Source of the DNA: JBKEDC01 sp047972995
GTDB lineage: Bacteria > Bacteroidota > Bacteroidia > Bacteroidales > Prolixibacteraceae
Direction of reading: 5' to 3'
Length of the DNA stretch: 17,277 nucleotides
Assembly: GCA_047972995.1 (NCBI GenBank)
Contig: JBKEBD010000033.1
Location: forward strand, 1-17,277
Shown here: positions 1 through 8,621 of the stretch, in pieces
Numbering within the stretch: the first letter of the stretch is position 1
How the letters are laid out: each line of letters starts with the position of its first letter
Position numbers and translations under genes: made by a program
The notes under the pieces: generated by a model
The model's database searches: none
What the model saw: only the letters and a program-made list of their open reading frames with translations
What the model was told of the DNA's origin: nothing

Positions 1-184
1 CTTTATATTTATAATTCCGATATTCTTCTGGGATGATACTTTTTTCTTCTAAAAAGAAAGTAATCTTCTTGTTGTAGACATATTGACCGCTATCTTCCTG
101 TGTAAAGGAAACAAGATCAAAATAATCTAAAATGCCATCTGGAAGCATCAAAGCAATTAGCGACTTATTCAAATCTTCGTTCAT
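1..184 (-). CDS. Partial ISAon1-type transposase N-terminal-region protein
   Basis: Reading the minus strand from an ATG at 184 gives 61 codons with no stop, running off the left edge. The product starts MNEDLNKSLIALMLPDGILD and contains a conserved-looking stretch around residues 36-60 (YVYNKKITFF, then IIPEEYRNYKYK). This matches my memory of the short protein that precedes the main transposase in ISAon1-type elements of Bacteroidota; its role in transposition is unknown to me. Its upstream side faces an ISAs1 remnant with only a short spacer, so the element end must lie between about 185 and 254. The family assignment is from recognition alone. The main transposase gene, if intact, would lie left of the window. 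Confidence 0.6.
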   Translation of the reverse strand, partial: MNEDLNKSLIALMLPDGILDYFDLVSFTQEDSGQYVYNKKITFFLEEKSIIPEEYRNYKYK

Positions 185-199
185 AATTATCATAATTTA

Positions 200-466
200 C
201 AAAAGCAAAGATCGTATTTTTATGATTTAGACCCAAAATTTGAGGGTGATCCAAAACATTGGGAGATAGAAAATAAATTACATTGGGTTTTAGATATATC
301 ATTTAATGAGGATTACAGCCGTTCAAGGACTAAAAATGCTGCCCAGAATACATCAAAACTAAACAAGATAGCTTTGAACCTAATAAAGAAAATCAAGAAC
401 TCTAGGAGTATAAAACTAATAGTAAGACGGCTGGATGTTCTAAAGATAGACTGCTACAACTTATGA
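200..466 (+). pseudogene. C-terminal remnant of an ISAs1-family transposase
   Basis: In the frame ending with TGA at 464-466 the translation carries HWEIENKLHWVLDISFNEDY (from 257) followed by SRSRTKNAAQN and a helical tail with IALNLIKK. This is the typical C-terminal signature of ISAs1/H-repeat transposases (HWxIEN-LHWVLDVxF-ED-SR-R--NA--N). Only about 70 codons of a protein usually near 370 aa remain; the first recognisable residue is about position 254, and the codons before it (200-253) do not resemble the family. The break is best explained by insertion of the ISAon1-like element to the left. It is a dead fragment and no start codon is associated with it. Confidence 0.75.
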
Positions 467-478
467 GAATATAAATCT

Positions 479-494
479 ACATGTGTTTGCCCTG
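479..494 (+). repeat. Probable ISAs1 terminal end
   Basis: Shortly after the transposase stop comes ACATGTGTTTGCCCTG. ISAs1-family elements, as I remember them, end a few bases after the transposase with a CATGxGTTxGCCCTG-like sequence (CAGGGC at the outer tip). This would place the element boundary at about 494. The opposite end is not in the window, so the inverted-repeat relation cannot be tested here. Confidence 0.45.
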
Positions 495-571
495 CCTGTT
501 CTCCATTTTTTGTGTTTTTCATTTTTTCCTTTTATATTGCGTAACTTATTTTATATAAAAAACGCTTATTT

Positions 572-2944
572 ATGTATCTTTCATTGAAGCACCAAGTACT
601 GGCATTACTCCTAGCGCTGATAACACTAGGAAGTTGCACTGAAAAAAAAGAATCTCTTAAAGCATTTCACCTTTCAGATGTAGAGCTTCTGGATAGCCCT
701 TTTAAAGATGCTATGAATGCCGACATGAAATATATTTTGGCAATGGACATGGACAGGCTACTCGCTCCTTATTTAAAAGAAGCCGGACTACCCCCCAAAG
801 CTGACAACTACACCAACTGGGAAAACACAGGACTCGACGGACACATTGGCGGTCATTACATTTCAGCACTATCAAAGATGTATGCAGCCACAGGCGATGC
901 TCAAATGCTCGAACGCTTGCAATATATGCTTAGCGAGCTGAAACGTGCTCAAGATGCCAATGGCGATGGATACCTTTCGGGAGTGCCCAATGGTAAAGCT
1001 ATTTGGGCAGAAATAAAGGGCGGAAATATTGATGCAGGTTCTTTCAGTCTCAACAAACGATGGGTGCCACTCTACAATATTCACAAAATTTATGCTGGGT
1101 TATACGATGCCTATCTATACACGGGCAACGAGCAAGCTAAGGATATGCTTATTCAGCTCACCGACTGGGCTATTGATTTAGTAAGCAATCTGAGCGAAGA
1201 TCAAATTCAAGATATGCTACGCAGCGAACATGGCGGACTAAATGAGGTGTTTGCTCATGTAGCAGCCCTTACCAAAGAAGATAAATACCTCCAACTTGCG
1301 GAAAAATTCTCTCAGAAATCAATCGTTGAACCTTTAGCTAAACACGAAGATCATCTAACGGGAATGCACGCCAATACTCAAATTCCAAAAATCATTGGCT
1401 TCAAACAAGTAGCCGAAGTAAATGGCAATGATGCTTGGCACGATGCCGCCGATTTCTTCTGGCATAATGTAGTAAATCATCGAAGTGTGTGCATTGGTGG
1501 AAACTCGGTGCGCGAACACTTTCATCCTATCGATGATTATTCAAGTATGATAGAAAGTGAACAAGGGCCTGAAACCTGTAACACTTATAATATGCTGAAA
1601 CTTACTCGTCAGTTGTTCCTTTCTAATCCGAATTCGGAATACATGGATTACTACGAGCGAGCACTATACAACCATATTCTTTCTACCGAAGACCCCGAAG
1701 ATGGCGGTTTTGTATACTTCACGTCCATGCGTCCGGGGCATTATCGCATTTACTCACAACCCGAAACAAGTTTTTGGTGTTGCGTGGGTTCTGGATTAGA
1801 AAACCACACCCAATATGGCGATTTAATTTATGCCCACACCGACCATGATCTTTATGTGAACCTCTTTATTCCTTCGGTGCTCAATTGGGAAGAAAAAGGC
1901 ATTACCCTCACGCAAGAAACCTATTTCCCTTTCACCGAAAAAACTACGCTCACCATTAACGCAGCGCAAAAAACAAAATACAATTTATACATTCGTTATC
2001 CGAAGTGGGTGAATAATGGTACACTCAACGCAAGTGTAAATGGTCATATTCAAAAGGTTAAACAAAACGACAACAGCTATTTCTGCATCACTCGCACATG
2101 GAAAGATGGCGATCAGGTGGAAATTACACTACCCATGCACACCACAACGGAGCAACTGCCCGATGGCGAAAACTATCATGCGTTCTTGCATGGTCCTATT
2201 GTGCTAGCTGCTAGCATGGGGACAGAGCATCAGGGTGGACTACTTGCCGACGATAGCAGAGGTGGACACATTGCTGCCGACATTAAATATCCGCTGCAAG
2301 AAATGCCTACACTTATTGCATCAACCAATGAACTAGCCAACCTTGCTAAACCAATTGCAGGCGAACCGTTAAGCTTTGAGTTAGAAAATGTACAGCCTGC
2401 TTCATATCAGCACTTGCAGTTGGTACCCTTCTTCCAACTACACAAAACACGCTATGCCATCTATTTCAAATCGGCAACGCCCGAGGAATATGAAGCCGAA
2501 AAAGAAGCTATTGCTCAAGCTGAAGCGGAAAAAAAGGCATTAGAAGAAGCTACCATTGATGCCGTATATCCCGGTGAACAGCAACCAGAGTCTGACCATT
2601 TTATTAAAAGTGAAAAATCGAATGCGGGTGTAAATCAAGGCAAACATTGGCGCGATGCTTCAGGCTGGTTTAGCTACGAATTGCGTTACAATAACCAAAC
2701 GGCAAGTCACTTGCGTATCATGTATTTTGCTGGCGATGACAATCGTCATTTCACGCTATGGGTGAATAACTCTAAAATTGCAGATATCAGTCTAAGCCGT
2801 AAAGAAGGCAATGGGTTTTACACCGTAGATTATACTATTCCTGCTGCTATTTTAGAAAAAGCAAAAGGCAAACTCATCGTAAAATTTGAAGCGCAGCCCC
2901 ATAGCGTGGCTGGTGGAATTTATGAAGTTCGACTGATGAAGTAA
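572..2944 (+). CDS. GH127 beta-L-arabinofuranosidase lipoprotein
   Basis: Predicted to hydrolyse terminal beta-L-arabinofuranosyl residues by a cysteine-nucleophile, zinc-assisted retaining mechanism. The 790-aa product begins with a lipoprotein signal (hydrophobic 9-20, lipobox LGSC, Cys22), so it should be membrane-anchored. An (alpha/alpha)-barrel GH127 (formerly DUF1680) domain fills about residues 30-560. The residues corresponding to the HypBA1 active site are visible: the candidate acid/base Glu315 (VREHF), Glu334 and Cys336 (GPETCNTY), and Cys403-Cys404 (FWCCVG), of which Cys403 should be the nucleophile. A charged helical linker (about 635-660) leads to a beta-rich C-terminal domain common in Bacteroidota homologues. 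Length is normal for such lipoproteins. It stands alone, with IS debris upstream and a strong hairpin downstream, so it is probably transcribed separately from the HTCS. A weak -33/-7 candidate (TTG 510-512, TATATTGC 533-540) lies upstream. The exact natural substrate is inferred from the neighbours. Confidence 0.9.
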   Translation: MYLSLKHQVLALLLALITLGSCTEKKESLKAFHLSDVELLDSPFKDAMNADMKYILAMDMDRLLAPYLKEAGLPPKADNYTNWENTGLDGHIGGHYISALSKMYAATGDAQMLERLQYMLSELKRAQDANGDGYLSGVPNGKAIWAEIKGGNIDAGSFSLNKRWVPLYNIHKIYAGLYDAYLYTGNEQAKDMLIQLTDWAIDLVSNLSEDQIQDMLRSEHGGLNEVFAHVAALTKEDKYLQLAEKFSQKSIVEPLAKHEDHLTGMHANTQIPKIIGFKQVAEVNGNDAWHDAADFFWHNVVNHRSVCIGGNSVREHFHPIDDYSSMIESEQGPETCNTYNMLKLTRQLFLSNPNSEYMDYYERALYNHILSTEDPEDGGFVYFTSMRPGHYRIYSQPETSFWCCVGSGLENHTQYGDLIYAHTDHDLYVNLFIPSVLNWEEKGITLTQETYFPFTEKTTLTINAAQKTKYNLYIRYPKWVNNGTLNASVNGHIQKVKQNDNSYFCITRTWKDGDQVEITLPMHTTTEQLPDGENYHAFLHGPIVLAASMGTEHQGGLLADDSRGGHIAADIKYPLQEMPTLIASTNELANLAKPIAGEPLSFELENVQPASYQHLQLVPFFQLHKTRYAIYFKSATPEEYEAEKEAIAQAEAEKKALEEATIDAVYPGEQQPESDHFIKSEKSNAGVNQGKHWRDASGWFSYELRYNNQTASHLRIMYFAGDDNRHFTLWVNNSKIADISLSRKEGNGFYTVDYTIPAAILEKAKGKLIVKFEAQPHSVAGGIYEVRLMK

Positions 2945-2953
2945 TAGCAAAGT

Positions 2954-3008
2954 AGAATCTTTTCAAACAAAGTAGAATTATGCACTTTTTTGAAAAGATT
3001 CTTTTCTT
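2954..3008 (+). terminator. Intrinsic terminator after GH127
   Basis: A 14-bp perfect stem (2954-2967 pairing with 2989-3002, sequence AGAATCTTTTCAAA) with a 21-nt loop is followed by a T-rich run. It starts 10 nt after the GH127 stop and should end that transcript before the HTCS gene at 3060. Confidence 0.75.
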
Positions 3009-3059
3009 TAATGAAAAAACGCCTAATTTGCTATTGTTAAACTCAACTATACACTTAAA

Positions 3060-6000
3060 ATGAAGCATCTCTTTTCGATATTCGCCTTCTGTTTGTGCTT
3101 ATTATTTGGCACAAAGACATGGGCACAAAGAATTAATGACAATTCTATGCAGCTTTCTTTTCAGCAAATTACATCAAACAATGGGCTGGCACAGAACACC
3201 GTAGATTGCATTTTGAAAGATAGTCGCGGATTTATGTGGTTTGGCACGTGGAATGGACTATGTCGTTTCGATGGTTATAGTTTCAACACATTCCAGAAGC
3301 AGCAAACAAATCTACTCCCGGGTAATCGAATTCAGAGTTTATGCGAAGATAGCGATGGTAATATTTGGGTAGGTACTGAATCGGGCATTGCGCTTTTCAA
3401 TTATAAACAATTTCAATTTGTGCCCATCAACGATATACTCAAGAACGTTGCCATTACACACATTACCACCGACGATGCTGGCAATATTTGGGTAGCAACT
3501 ACAGGCAATGGCGTATGGCGAGTTGACAAAAATGAAGAAGGAAAATATCATGCTACGGCTACATTTAGCCATGAAACAGCCTTCCTAAACATCAATAACA
3601 TTTGGGTTTCTAACAGCGATATTTGGGTAGCTAGCGACAATGGGGTGTTTGTTTATTCTAGAGAACACCTCTTACTCAATTCCTCTTTTCTTTACTTGCG
3701 CGAAAGAATGGGAGATGTGAGTGTGCAAAAAGTTTTCCAAGATTCTAGACAGAATATTTGGTTTGGCTGCACTTTGGCAGGGGCATATAAATTCAATCTT
3801 CACACCAATAAGCTCAATTACTATCCAGCCACTCCAAACTCAAACAGAGGATTGAGCCACAACTCTGTGCGCGATATTACAGAAGATATTGAAGGAAACC
3901 TCATTATCGGAACACTTGGCGGACTAAACTACTATCAATACGACAGCAATAGGTTCTACACTCTTCCTGAAAATCAATCATTGAGCACTCCTTTTATTAA
4001 CTCTCTCCTAGCCGACAACGACGGTAATGTGTGGGTGGGAAGCGATAAAGGCGGTGTAGAACATTATAATATATATCAGAAGCCATTCCACGCCTTGCAG
4101 CACAACCCCAAGGTGGAAAACACTATTGCACACAATACTGTAAATGCCATTTGCGCAGAAAAAGATAGACTTTGGGTTGGTACTGCTGGTGGTGGTTTAA
4201 ATCAGGTACATCGAAATAAGGTTTACCGCTACCAACACAACGAAAAGGCACAAAGCCTAAGCAACAACTTTGTATCGGCCATTCACCGCGACAAGAAAAA
4301 CAACCTGTGGGTGGGCACTTGGGGAGCTGGGCTCAACCGACTGATAAGCAATGAAAGCGACAAATTTGAGCGACTCTCTCATGATGTATCCAACCCAAAT
4401 TCGTTGGGTTATGACTTCATTTCATGTATTGAGTCGTTGAACGACGACCATATATTAATCGGTACTGGTTTGGGGGTTGATATCTATTCGACTTCAAAGA
4501 AAACATTCACCCACCTGATAGACCAAACTGAAATGGACCTTACCCTGCACGTTGGATGTATGCTTGTGGATAGTAAAGGAAAGGTTTGGGTAGGTACAGA
4601 AAATGGCTTATATCGGTTTGAGAAAAGCGAGCTTGAAGAACTACCCTACAACACCGAAAGATTACAGTACGACTTATTCCGCAAGCATAGTTACACCAAA
4701 ACATCTTTGCCCGGAAACTATATTATTTCTTTGTTTGAAGATTCTAAAGGTAATGTGTGGATAGGAACTTATGGCAATGGAATTTGCAAATACATTACAG
4801 GAAACAACGGTGGGCATTTCGACAACTACACCGAAGAAGATGGGCTATGCAACAACATGGTGTATGGCATGGAAGAAGACCTGCATGGCAATTTGTGGTT
4901 AAGTACCGACAATGGTCTTTCTTGCTTCACCCCCGAAACCAAGCGGGTGCAAAACTACTATAAGAATGATGGATTGCTCAGCAATCAGTTTTATTGGCAA
5001 GCTAGCGATTCCAACGACAATGGCACACTTTACTTTGGTAGTGTTAGCGGACTTAATTTCTTTAACCCCGATGAAATAAAGTCACACGTGCAAACACACC
5101 AACCATCGTTCACCAATTTTTCGGTGTTTGGGAAAACGGTAGCTGTGGGCGAAAGTCTTAATGGAAAAGTCATCTTAAAACAACCTATTTACGACTGTTC
5201 TGAAATTCATCTTTCTTACAAAGATGCCATCTTTTCGATTGAGTTTTCGGCGCTCGACTATTTCTTACCTGAAAAAATTGAGTATGCCTACAAAATGGAA
5301 GGGGTAGATCATGATTGGGTTACAGTGCCCTCATCACGTCGATTTGCTAGCTACACCAATCTTGAAGGAGGTGAATACACCTTCAAAGTAAAAGCATCAA
5401 ACAATGATGGCGAATGGAGTGAAGAACCCATTGAACTACAAATCATCATTACTCCCCCATTTTGGGAAACCATCTGGTTCCGAATTTTATTAATACTCCT
5501 GCTCACCTCTTTGGTTTTTCTTTACAGCAAGCAACGCACCCAACGATTGCACAAGCAAAAAGCCGAGCTAGAAGACGAAGTGCATGAACGCACCGTGCAA
5601 ATTCAGAAGCAAAACACAGCACTAGAGGAACAAAATCAACAGATATTGAATCAGCGCGATGAGCTCATTGAGCTTAATGCCGAAGTAAAACGCATTGATA
5701 GAATTCGTTTGCGCTTTTTCACCAACATATCACACGAATTTAGAACTCCTCTCACGCTCATCATTAGTCCGCTAGAGCAGCTTATGGAGAAATGCCAAGA
5801 CAACACCGAAATGCTGCAAAGCTTGCAAGTGATCGACCGTAATGCACAGCGTTTGCTGCATTTAATTAATCAATTGCTTTATTTCAGAAAAATTGAAACG
5901 GGCAATTTGAAAGTGACTGTGCGTGAAGGTGAAATCTTACCTTTCATTGAGCAAATATTTGAATCATTCACGGAATTGGCTTCTTACCAGCAAATTCATT

Positions 6001-7322
6001 TTGAATTTGAGCACGACAGCGAGCCTGAAGGCACTTGGTTCGATGCCGAAAAGGTAGAAAACATTATCTACAACCTACTATCGAATGCCTTTAAGTTTAC
6101 ACCGGTGTATGGTTCAATCAAACTGACTGTAGCATTCGTTGAAAACAATGAAAACCCAGTTGGTGCTCCGCACGTTCGTATTCAGGTTATCGACAACGGA
6201 CAAGGTATTCAAGAAAGCAACTTAATCCACATCTTCAACCGTTTTTATCAAGGAAACGAAAGCGATTCTAGCTATACGAACTCTGGCATCGGACTTTCGC
6301 TCACCTCTGAAATGGTGAAAGCCATGCATGGTGAAATATCGGTAGATAGTGTTTGGGGTGAAGGCAGCTGCTTCACGGTGCTTCTACCTCACACTAAAGC
6401 TAGTTTCTGCGAAGATGAGATAAACACCAACCGTAAACCTTCAGAAATAAACATTGGCGATCGAGTGAAGGTGCTTGCCAACCACATTCTGTTAGAGCTT
6501 TCTAAAGATAAGGTTGAAATAGGCATACACGCTAGCGATGTTGCACCCGAAGATGCAAAACCCACTGTGCTCATTGTGGAAGATAACCACGACTTACGCA
6601 GCTTCTTGCGTCAAAGTTTATTGAGCAACTATCAGGTGCTAGAAGCCGAAAATGGGAAACGTGCGTTAGAAATTGCTCGCGAATCGGAACTCGATTTAAT
6701 TGTGAGCGATGTAATGATGCCTGAACTCGATGGTATTGAAATGTGCTTTGCCTTGAAGAAAGGTATTGCCACAAGTCATATTCCAGTTATTCTTCTTACG
6801 GCTAAAGACATGGTGGAAAACATCATTGAAGGCTTAGAAGCTGGAGCCGACGACTACATTGCTAAACCATTTAATTTCTTGATTCTGCAAGTGAAGATGC
6901 GTAACCTCATTGAATCTCGCCGAAAAATCAAACAAATGTTTAGCTCGCCGAAATCGGTTCTTCCTCAAGAAATTTCAAACAATAAGCTCGATGAAGAGTT
7001 TATTGCTCAAGCCTATCGAGTGCTCGATACCCACTTGAATGAGCCGAACTTTTCAACCGAACATTTTGCTCAAGAAATGCTAATTAGTCGCAGCTTGCTT
7101 TATAAGAAAATAAAATCGCTTACTGAACTCAGCATTACCGATTTCATTAACACCTACAAATTGAAGAAAGCTGCCGAATTAATGAAAGATAACTCATTAA
7201 GCATTGCCGATGTGGCATTTCAATCGGGCTTTAACGATCCGAAATACTTTAGTAGAATCTTCAAAAAGTTCTACAAAATGAGTCCTAGTGAATATCAGAA
7301 AATTTATTTTGGCAACGAATAA
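3060..7322 (+). CDS. Hybrid two-component system regulator (HTCS)
   Basis: One-protein sensor and transcription activator of the type that controls polysaccharide utilisation in Bacteroidota. The 1420-aa product has a signal peptide (1-23, ending TWAQ) and a periplasmic sensor of two beta-propellers made of repeated D-x-x-G-N-x-W-x-G units (about 30-720). A Y_Y_Y immunoglobulin-like domain follows (about 725-797), then one membrane helix (806-822) and a coiled coil. The cytoplasmic part has a HisKA H-box with His892 (NISHEFRTPL), a HATPase with N-box Asn1005 and glycine motifs (DNGQGI, SGIGLSLT), a receiver (1168-1285; Asp1175, phospho-acceptor Asp1217, Lys1269), and an AraC-type helix-turn-helix pair (about 1315-1418). 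All key residues are present, so it should be functional. Placed between GH127 and the GH43/GH51 operon with terminators on both sides, it most likely senses an arabino-oligosaccharide and activates these enzymes; the ligand is inference from context. Confidence 0.95.
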   Translation: MKHLFSIFAFCLCLLFGTKTWAQRINDNSMQLSFQQITSNNGLAQNTVDCILKDSRGFMWFGTWNGLCRFDGYSFNTFQKQQTNLLPGNRIQSLCEDSDGNIWVGTESGIALFNYKQFQFVPINDILKNVAITHITTDDAGNIWVATTGNGVWRVDKNEEGKYHATATFSHETAFLNINNIWVSNSDIWVASDNGVFVYSREHLLLNSSFLYLRERMGDVSVQKVFQDSRQNIWFGCTLAGAYKFNLHTNKLNYYPATPNSNRGLSHNSVRDITEDIEGNLIIGTLGGLNYYQYDSNRFYTLPENQSLSTPFINSLLADNDGNVWVGSDKGGVEHYNIYQKPFHALQHNPKVENTIAHNTVNAICAEKDRLWVGTAGGGLNQVHRNKVYRYQHNEKAQSLSNNFVSAIHRDKKNNLWVGTWGAGLNRLISNESDKFERLSHDVSNPNSLGYDFISCIESLNDDHILIGTGLGVDIYSTSKKTFTHLIDQTEMDLTLHVGCMLVDSKGKVWVGTENGLYRFEKSELEELPYNTERLQYDLFRKHSYTKTSLPGNYIISLFEDSKGNVWIGTYGNGICKYITGNNGGHFDNYTEEDGLCNNMVYGMEEDLHGNLWLSTDNGLSCFTPETKRVQNYYKNDGLLSNQFYWQASDSNDNGTLYFGSVSGLNFFNPDEIKSHVQTHQPSFTNFSVFGKTVAVGESLNGKVILKQPIYDCSEIHLSYKDAIFSIEFSALDYFLPEKIEYAYKMEGVDHDWVTVPSSRRFASYTNLEGGEYTFKVKASNNDGEWSEEPIELQIIITPPFWETIWFRILLILLLTSLVFLYSKQRTQRLHKQKAELEDEVHERTVQIQKQNTALEEQNQQILNQRDELIELNAEVKRIDRIRLRFFTNISHEFRTPLTLIISPLEQLMEKCQDNTEMLQSLQVIDRNAQRLLHLINQLLYFRKIETGNLKVTVREGEILPFIEQIFESFTELASYQQIHFEFEHDSEPEGTWFDAEKVENIIYNLLSNAFKFTPVYGSIKLTVAFVENNENPVGAPHVRIQVIDNGQGIQESNLIHIFNRFYQGNESDSSYTNSGIGLSLTSEMVKAMHGEISVDSVWGEGSCFTVLLPHTKASFCEDEINTNRKPSEINIGDRVKVLANHILLELSKDKVEIGIHASDVAPEDAKPTVLIVEDNHDLRSFLRQSLLSNYQVLEAENGKRALEIARESELDLIVSDVMMPELDGIEMCFALKKGIATSHIPVILLTAKDMVENIIEGLEAGADDYIAKPFNFLILQVKMRNLIESRRKIKQMFSSPKSVLPQEISNNKLDEEFIAQAYRVLDTHLNEPNFSTEHFAQEMLISRSLLYKKIKSLTELSITDFINTYKLKKAAELMKDNSLSIADVAFQSGFNDPKYFSRIFKKFYKMSPSEYQKIYFGNE

Positions 7323-7371
7323 AATCTTTAAAGCTACAACATAAGCCTTTTAAGGCTTCTTACTTCTTCAT

Positions 7372-7401
7372 GCGCACGGATTTTTCTCGTGCGCTTTTTT
7401 T
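7372..7401 (+). terminator. Intrinsic terminator after the HTCS gene
   Basis: GCGCACG (7372-7378), a 9-nt loop and CGTGCGC (7388-7394), followed directly by seven T: a textbook rho-independent terminator. A second small hairpin (AAGCCTT/AAGGCTT, 7343-7358) precedes it. Confidence 0.88.
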
Positions 7402-7424
7402 ATGCTGTATCCTAATAAACGTAC

Positions 7425-7487
7425 GTTATTCCATCTTGTTTCCCTATTCGTCCACCCTGTTTGTGAATTTGTCCACCTTAGGAAATA
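7425..7487 (+). promoter_or_regulatory. Candidate HTCS operator: three direct repeats, 21-bp period
   Basis: ATTCGTCCACC (7446-7456) and ATTTGTCCACC (7467-7477) differ at one base and are spaced exactly 21 bp. A weaker copy GTTATTCCATC lies a further 21 bp upstream (7425-7435, 7 of 11 matching), and copies one and two also share a following (T/C)TGTTT. Two-helical-turn direct repeats are the expected target shape for a dimeric AraC-type regulator such as the adjacent HTCS. They sit 126 bp upstream of the GH43 start, where an activator site would be expected. A weak -7-like AATATTTG (7515-7522) follows. The function is inferred. Confidence 0.5.
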
Positions 7488-7602
7488 TATTTTATTCTAT
7501 TTTTACATTAAATAAATATTTGTATATTTAAATCTTATTTGCACCAAGGCTCTAAAAAACTTTTGTGGGCTACGTGCAAATGAGCAAACAATTTATTAAC
7601 GT

Positions 7603-8613
7603 ATGAATAAAATATTTCAACTAGCTATTGCTTCTCTAGCTATTGCAGGCACAACATCTTGCTGCTGCAATTCTTCATGTAAAGCACCTCAACAAGATTG
7701 TTCAAACAACAAAACTGAACTTTCCATTAACAACCCCATTATCAAAGACAAATACACTGCCGACCCTGCGGCTATGGTGCACAACGGAACGGTCTATCTT
7801 TATGCCGGACACGATGAGGCTCCAGCTCGCAAGGAGTTCTACAAGATGGATGAATGGCTAGTCTATTCGAGTACCGACTTGGTAAATTGGACAGAACACC
7901 CTGTGCCGTTAAAACCTAGCGACTTTGCATGGGCTGCACACAGTGCATGGGCTGCTGAGGTTGTTGAAAAAGATGGTAAATTCTATTGGTATGTTACGGT
8001 GGAACACGGCAGCATTCCCGGAAAATCTATTGGTGTAGCTGTGTCTGATAGTCCAATTGGTCCTTTTAAAGATGCTATTGGCGCGGCGCTTATCACCAAT
8101 GATATGACCACCGACAAAACACAAATCTTTTGGGATGATATCGACCCAACTGTCTTCATCGACGATGATGGACAAGCCTATATTTACTGGGGAAACACCG
8201 CCTGCTATTGGGCTAAGCTAAAAGACAACATGATTGAGCTTGATGGCGAAATTCACACTATTGACTTGCCACACTTCACCGAAGCGCCATACATTCACAA
8301 ACGTGGCGATTGGTATTACCTGTCTTATGCTTATCAGTTCCCCGAGAAAACGGCTTATGCCATGAGTAAATCAATTACAGGACCTTGGGAATATAAAGGT
8401 ATTTTGAATGAATTGGCGGGAAATAGCAACACCAATCATCAATCCATCATTGAATATAAAGGCGATTGGTACTACATTTACCACACCGGAGGATTGCAAC
8501 CCGATGGTGGAAGCTATCGCCGTTCGGTGTGTATAGACCGCCTACACTACAATGCCGATGGCACCATGAAACGTGTGGTAATGACTTCTGAAGGTATTCA
8601 AATTGCAAAATAA
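7603..8613 (+). CDS. GH43 family glycosidase lipoprotein
   Basis: Five-bladed beta-propeller glycosidase, probably an alpha-L-arabinofuranosidase or related exo-enzyme acting by inversion. The 336-aa product has a lipoprotein-type signal (1-19) ending TTSC with Cys20, followed by two more cysteines. The GH43 catalytic triad can be placed: base Asp54 (YTADPAAM), pKa-modulating Asp181 (WDDIDPTVF) and acid Glu227 (HFTEAPYI). The propeller fills about residues 45-330 with no accessory module. The sequence also carries the typical WAAEVVEKDGKFYWY and GPWEYKG propeller strands. The subfamily cannot be fixed by eye, and GH43 also contains beta-xylosidases and arabinanases; neighbouring GH51 and GH127 favour arabinose release. 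It is the first gene of a three-gene operon, with only 8 nt to the GH51 start, and lies downstream of the candidate HTCS operator. Confidence 0.88.
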   Translation: MNKIFQLAIASLAIAGTTSCCCNSSCKAPQQDCSNNKTELSINNPIIKDKYTADPAAMVHNGTVYLYAGHDEAPARKEFYKMDEWLVYSSTDLVNWTEHPVPLKPSDFAWAAHSAWAAEVVEKDGKFYWYVTVEHGSIPGKSIGVAVSDSPIGPFKDAIGAALITNDMTTDKTQIFWDDIDPTVFIDDDGQAYIYWGNTACYWAKLKDNMIELDGEIHTIDLPHFTEAPYIHKRGDWYYLSYAYQFPEKTAYAMSKSITGPWEYKGILNELAGNSNTNHQSIIEYKGDWYYIYHTGGLQPDGGSYRRSVCIDRLHYNADGTMKRVVMTSEGIQIAK

Positions 8614-8621
8614 AAAAAACT

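Noticed and set aside
3200..5100. Repeated GAT-x-x-GGTAAT-x-TGGGT segments as a DNA repeat or CRISPR-like array
   Set aside because: They encode the D-x-x-G-N-x-W-x-G strands of the HTCS beta-propeller; the spacing is irregular and the DNA differs between copies, so the repetition is at the protein level.
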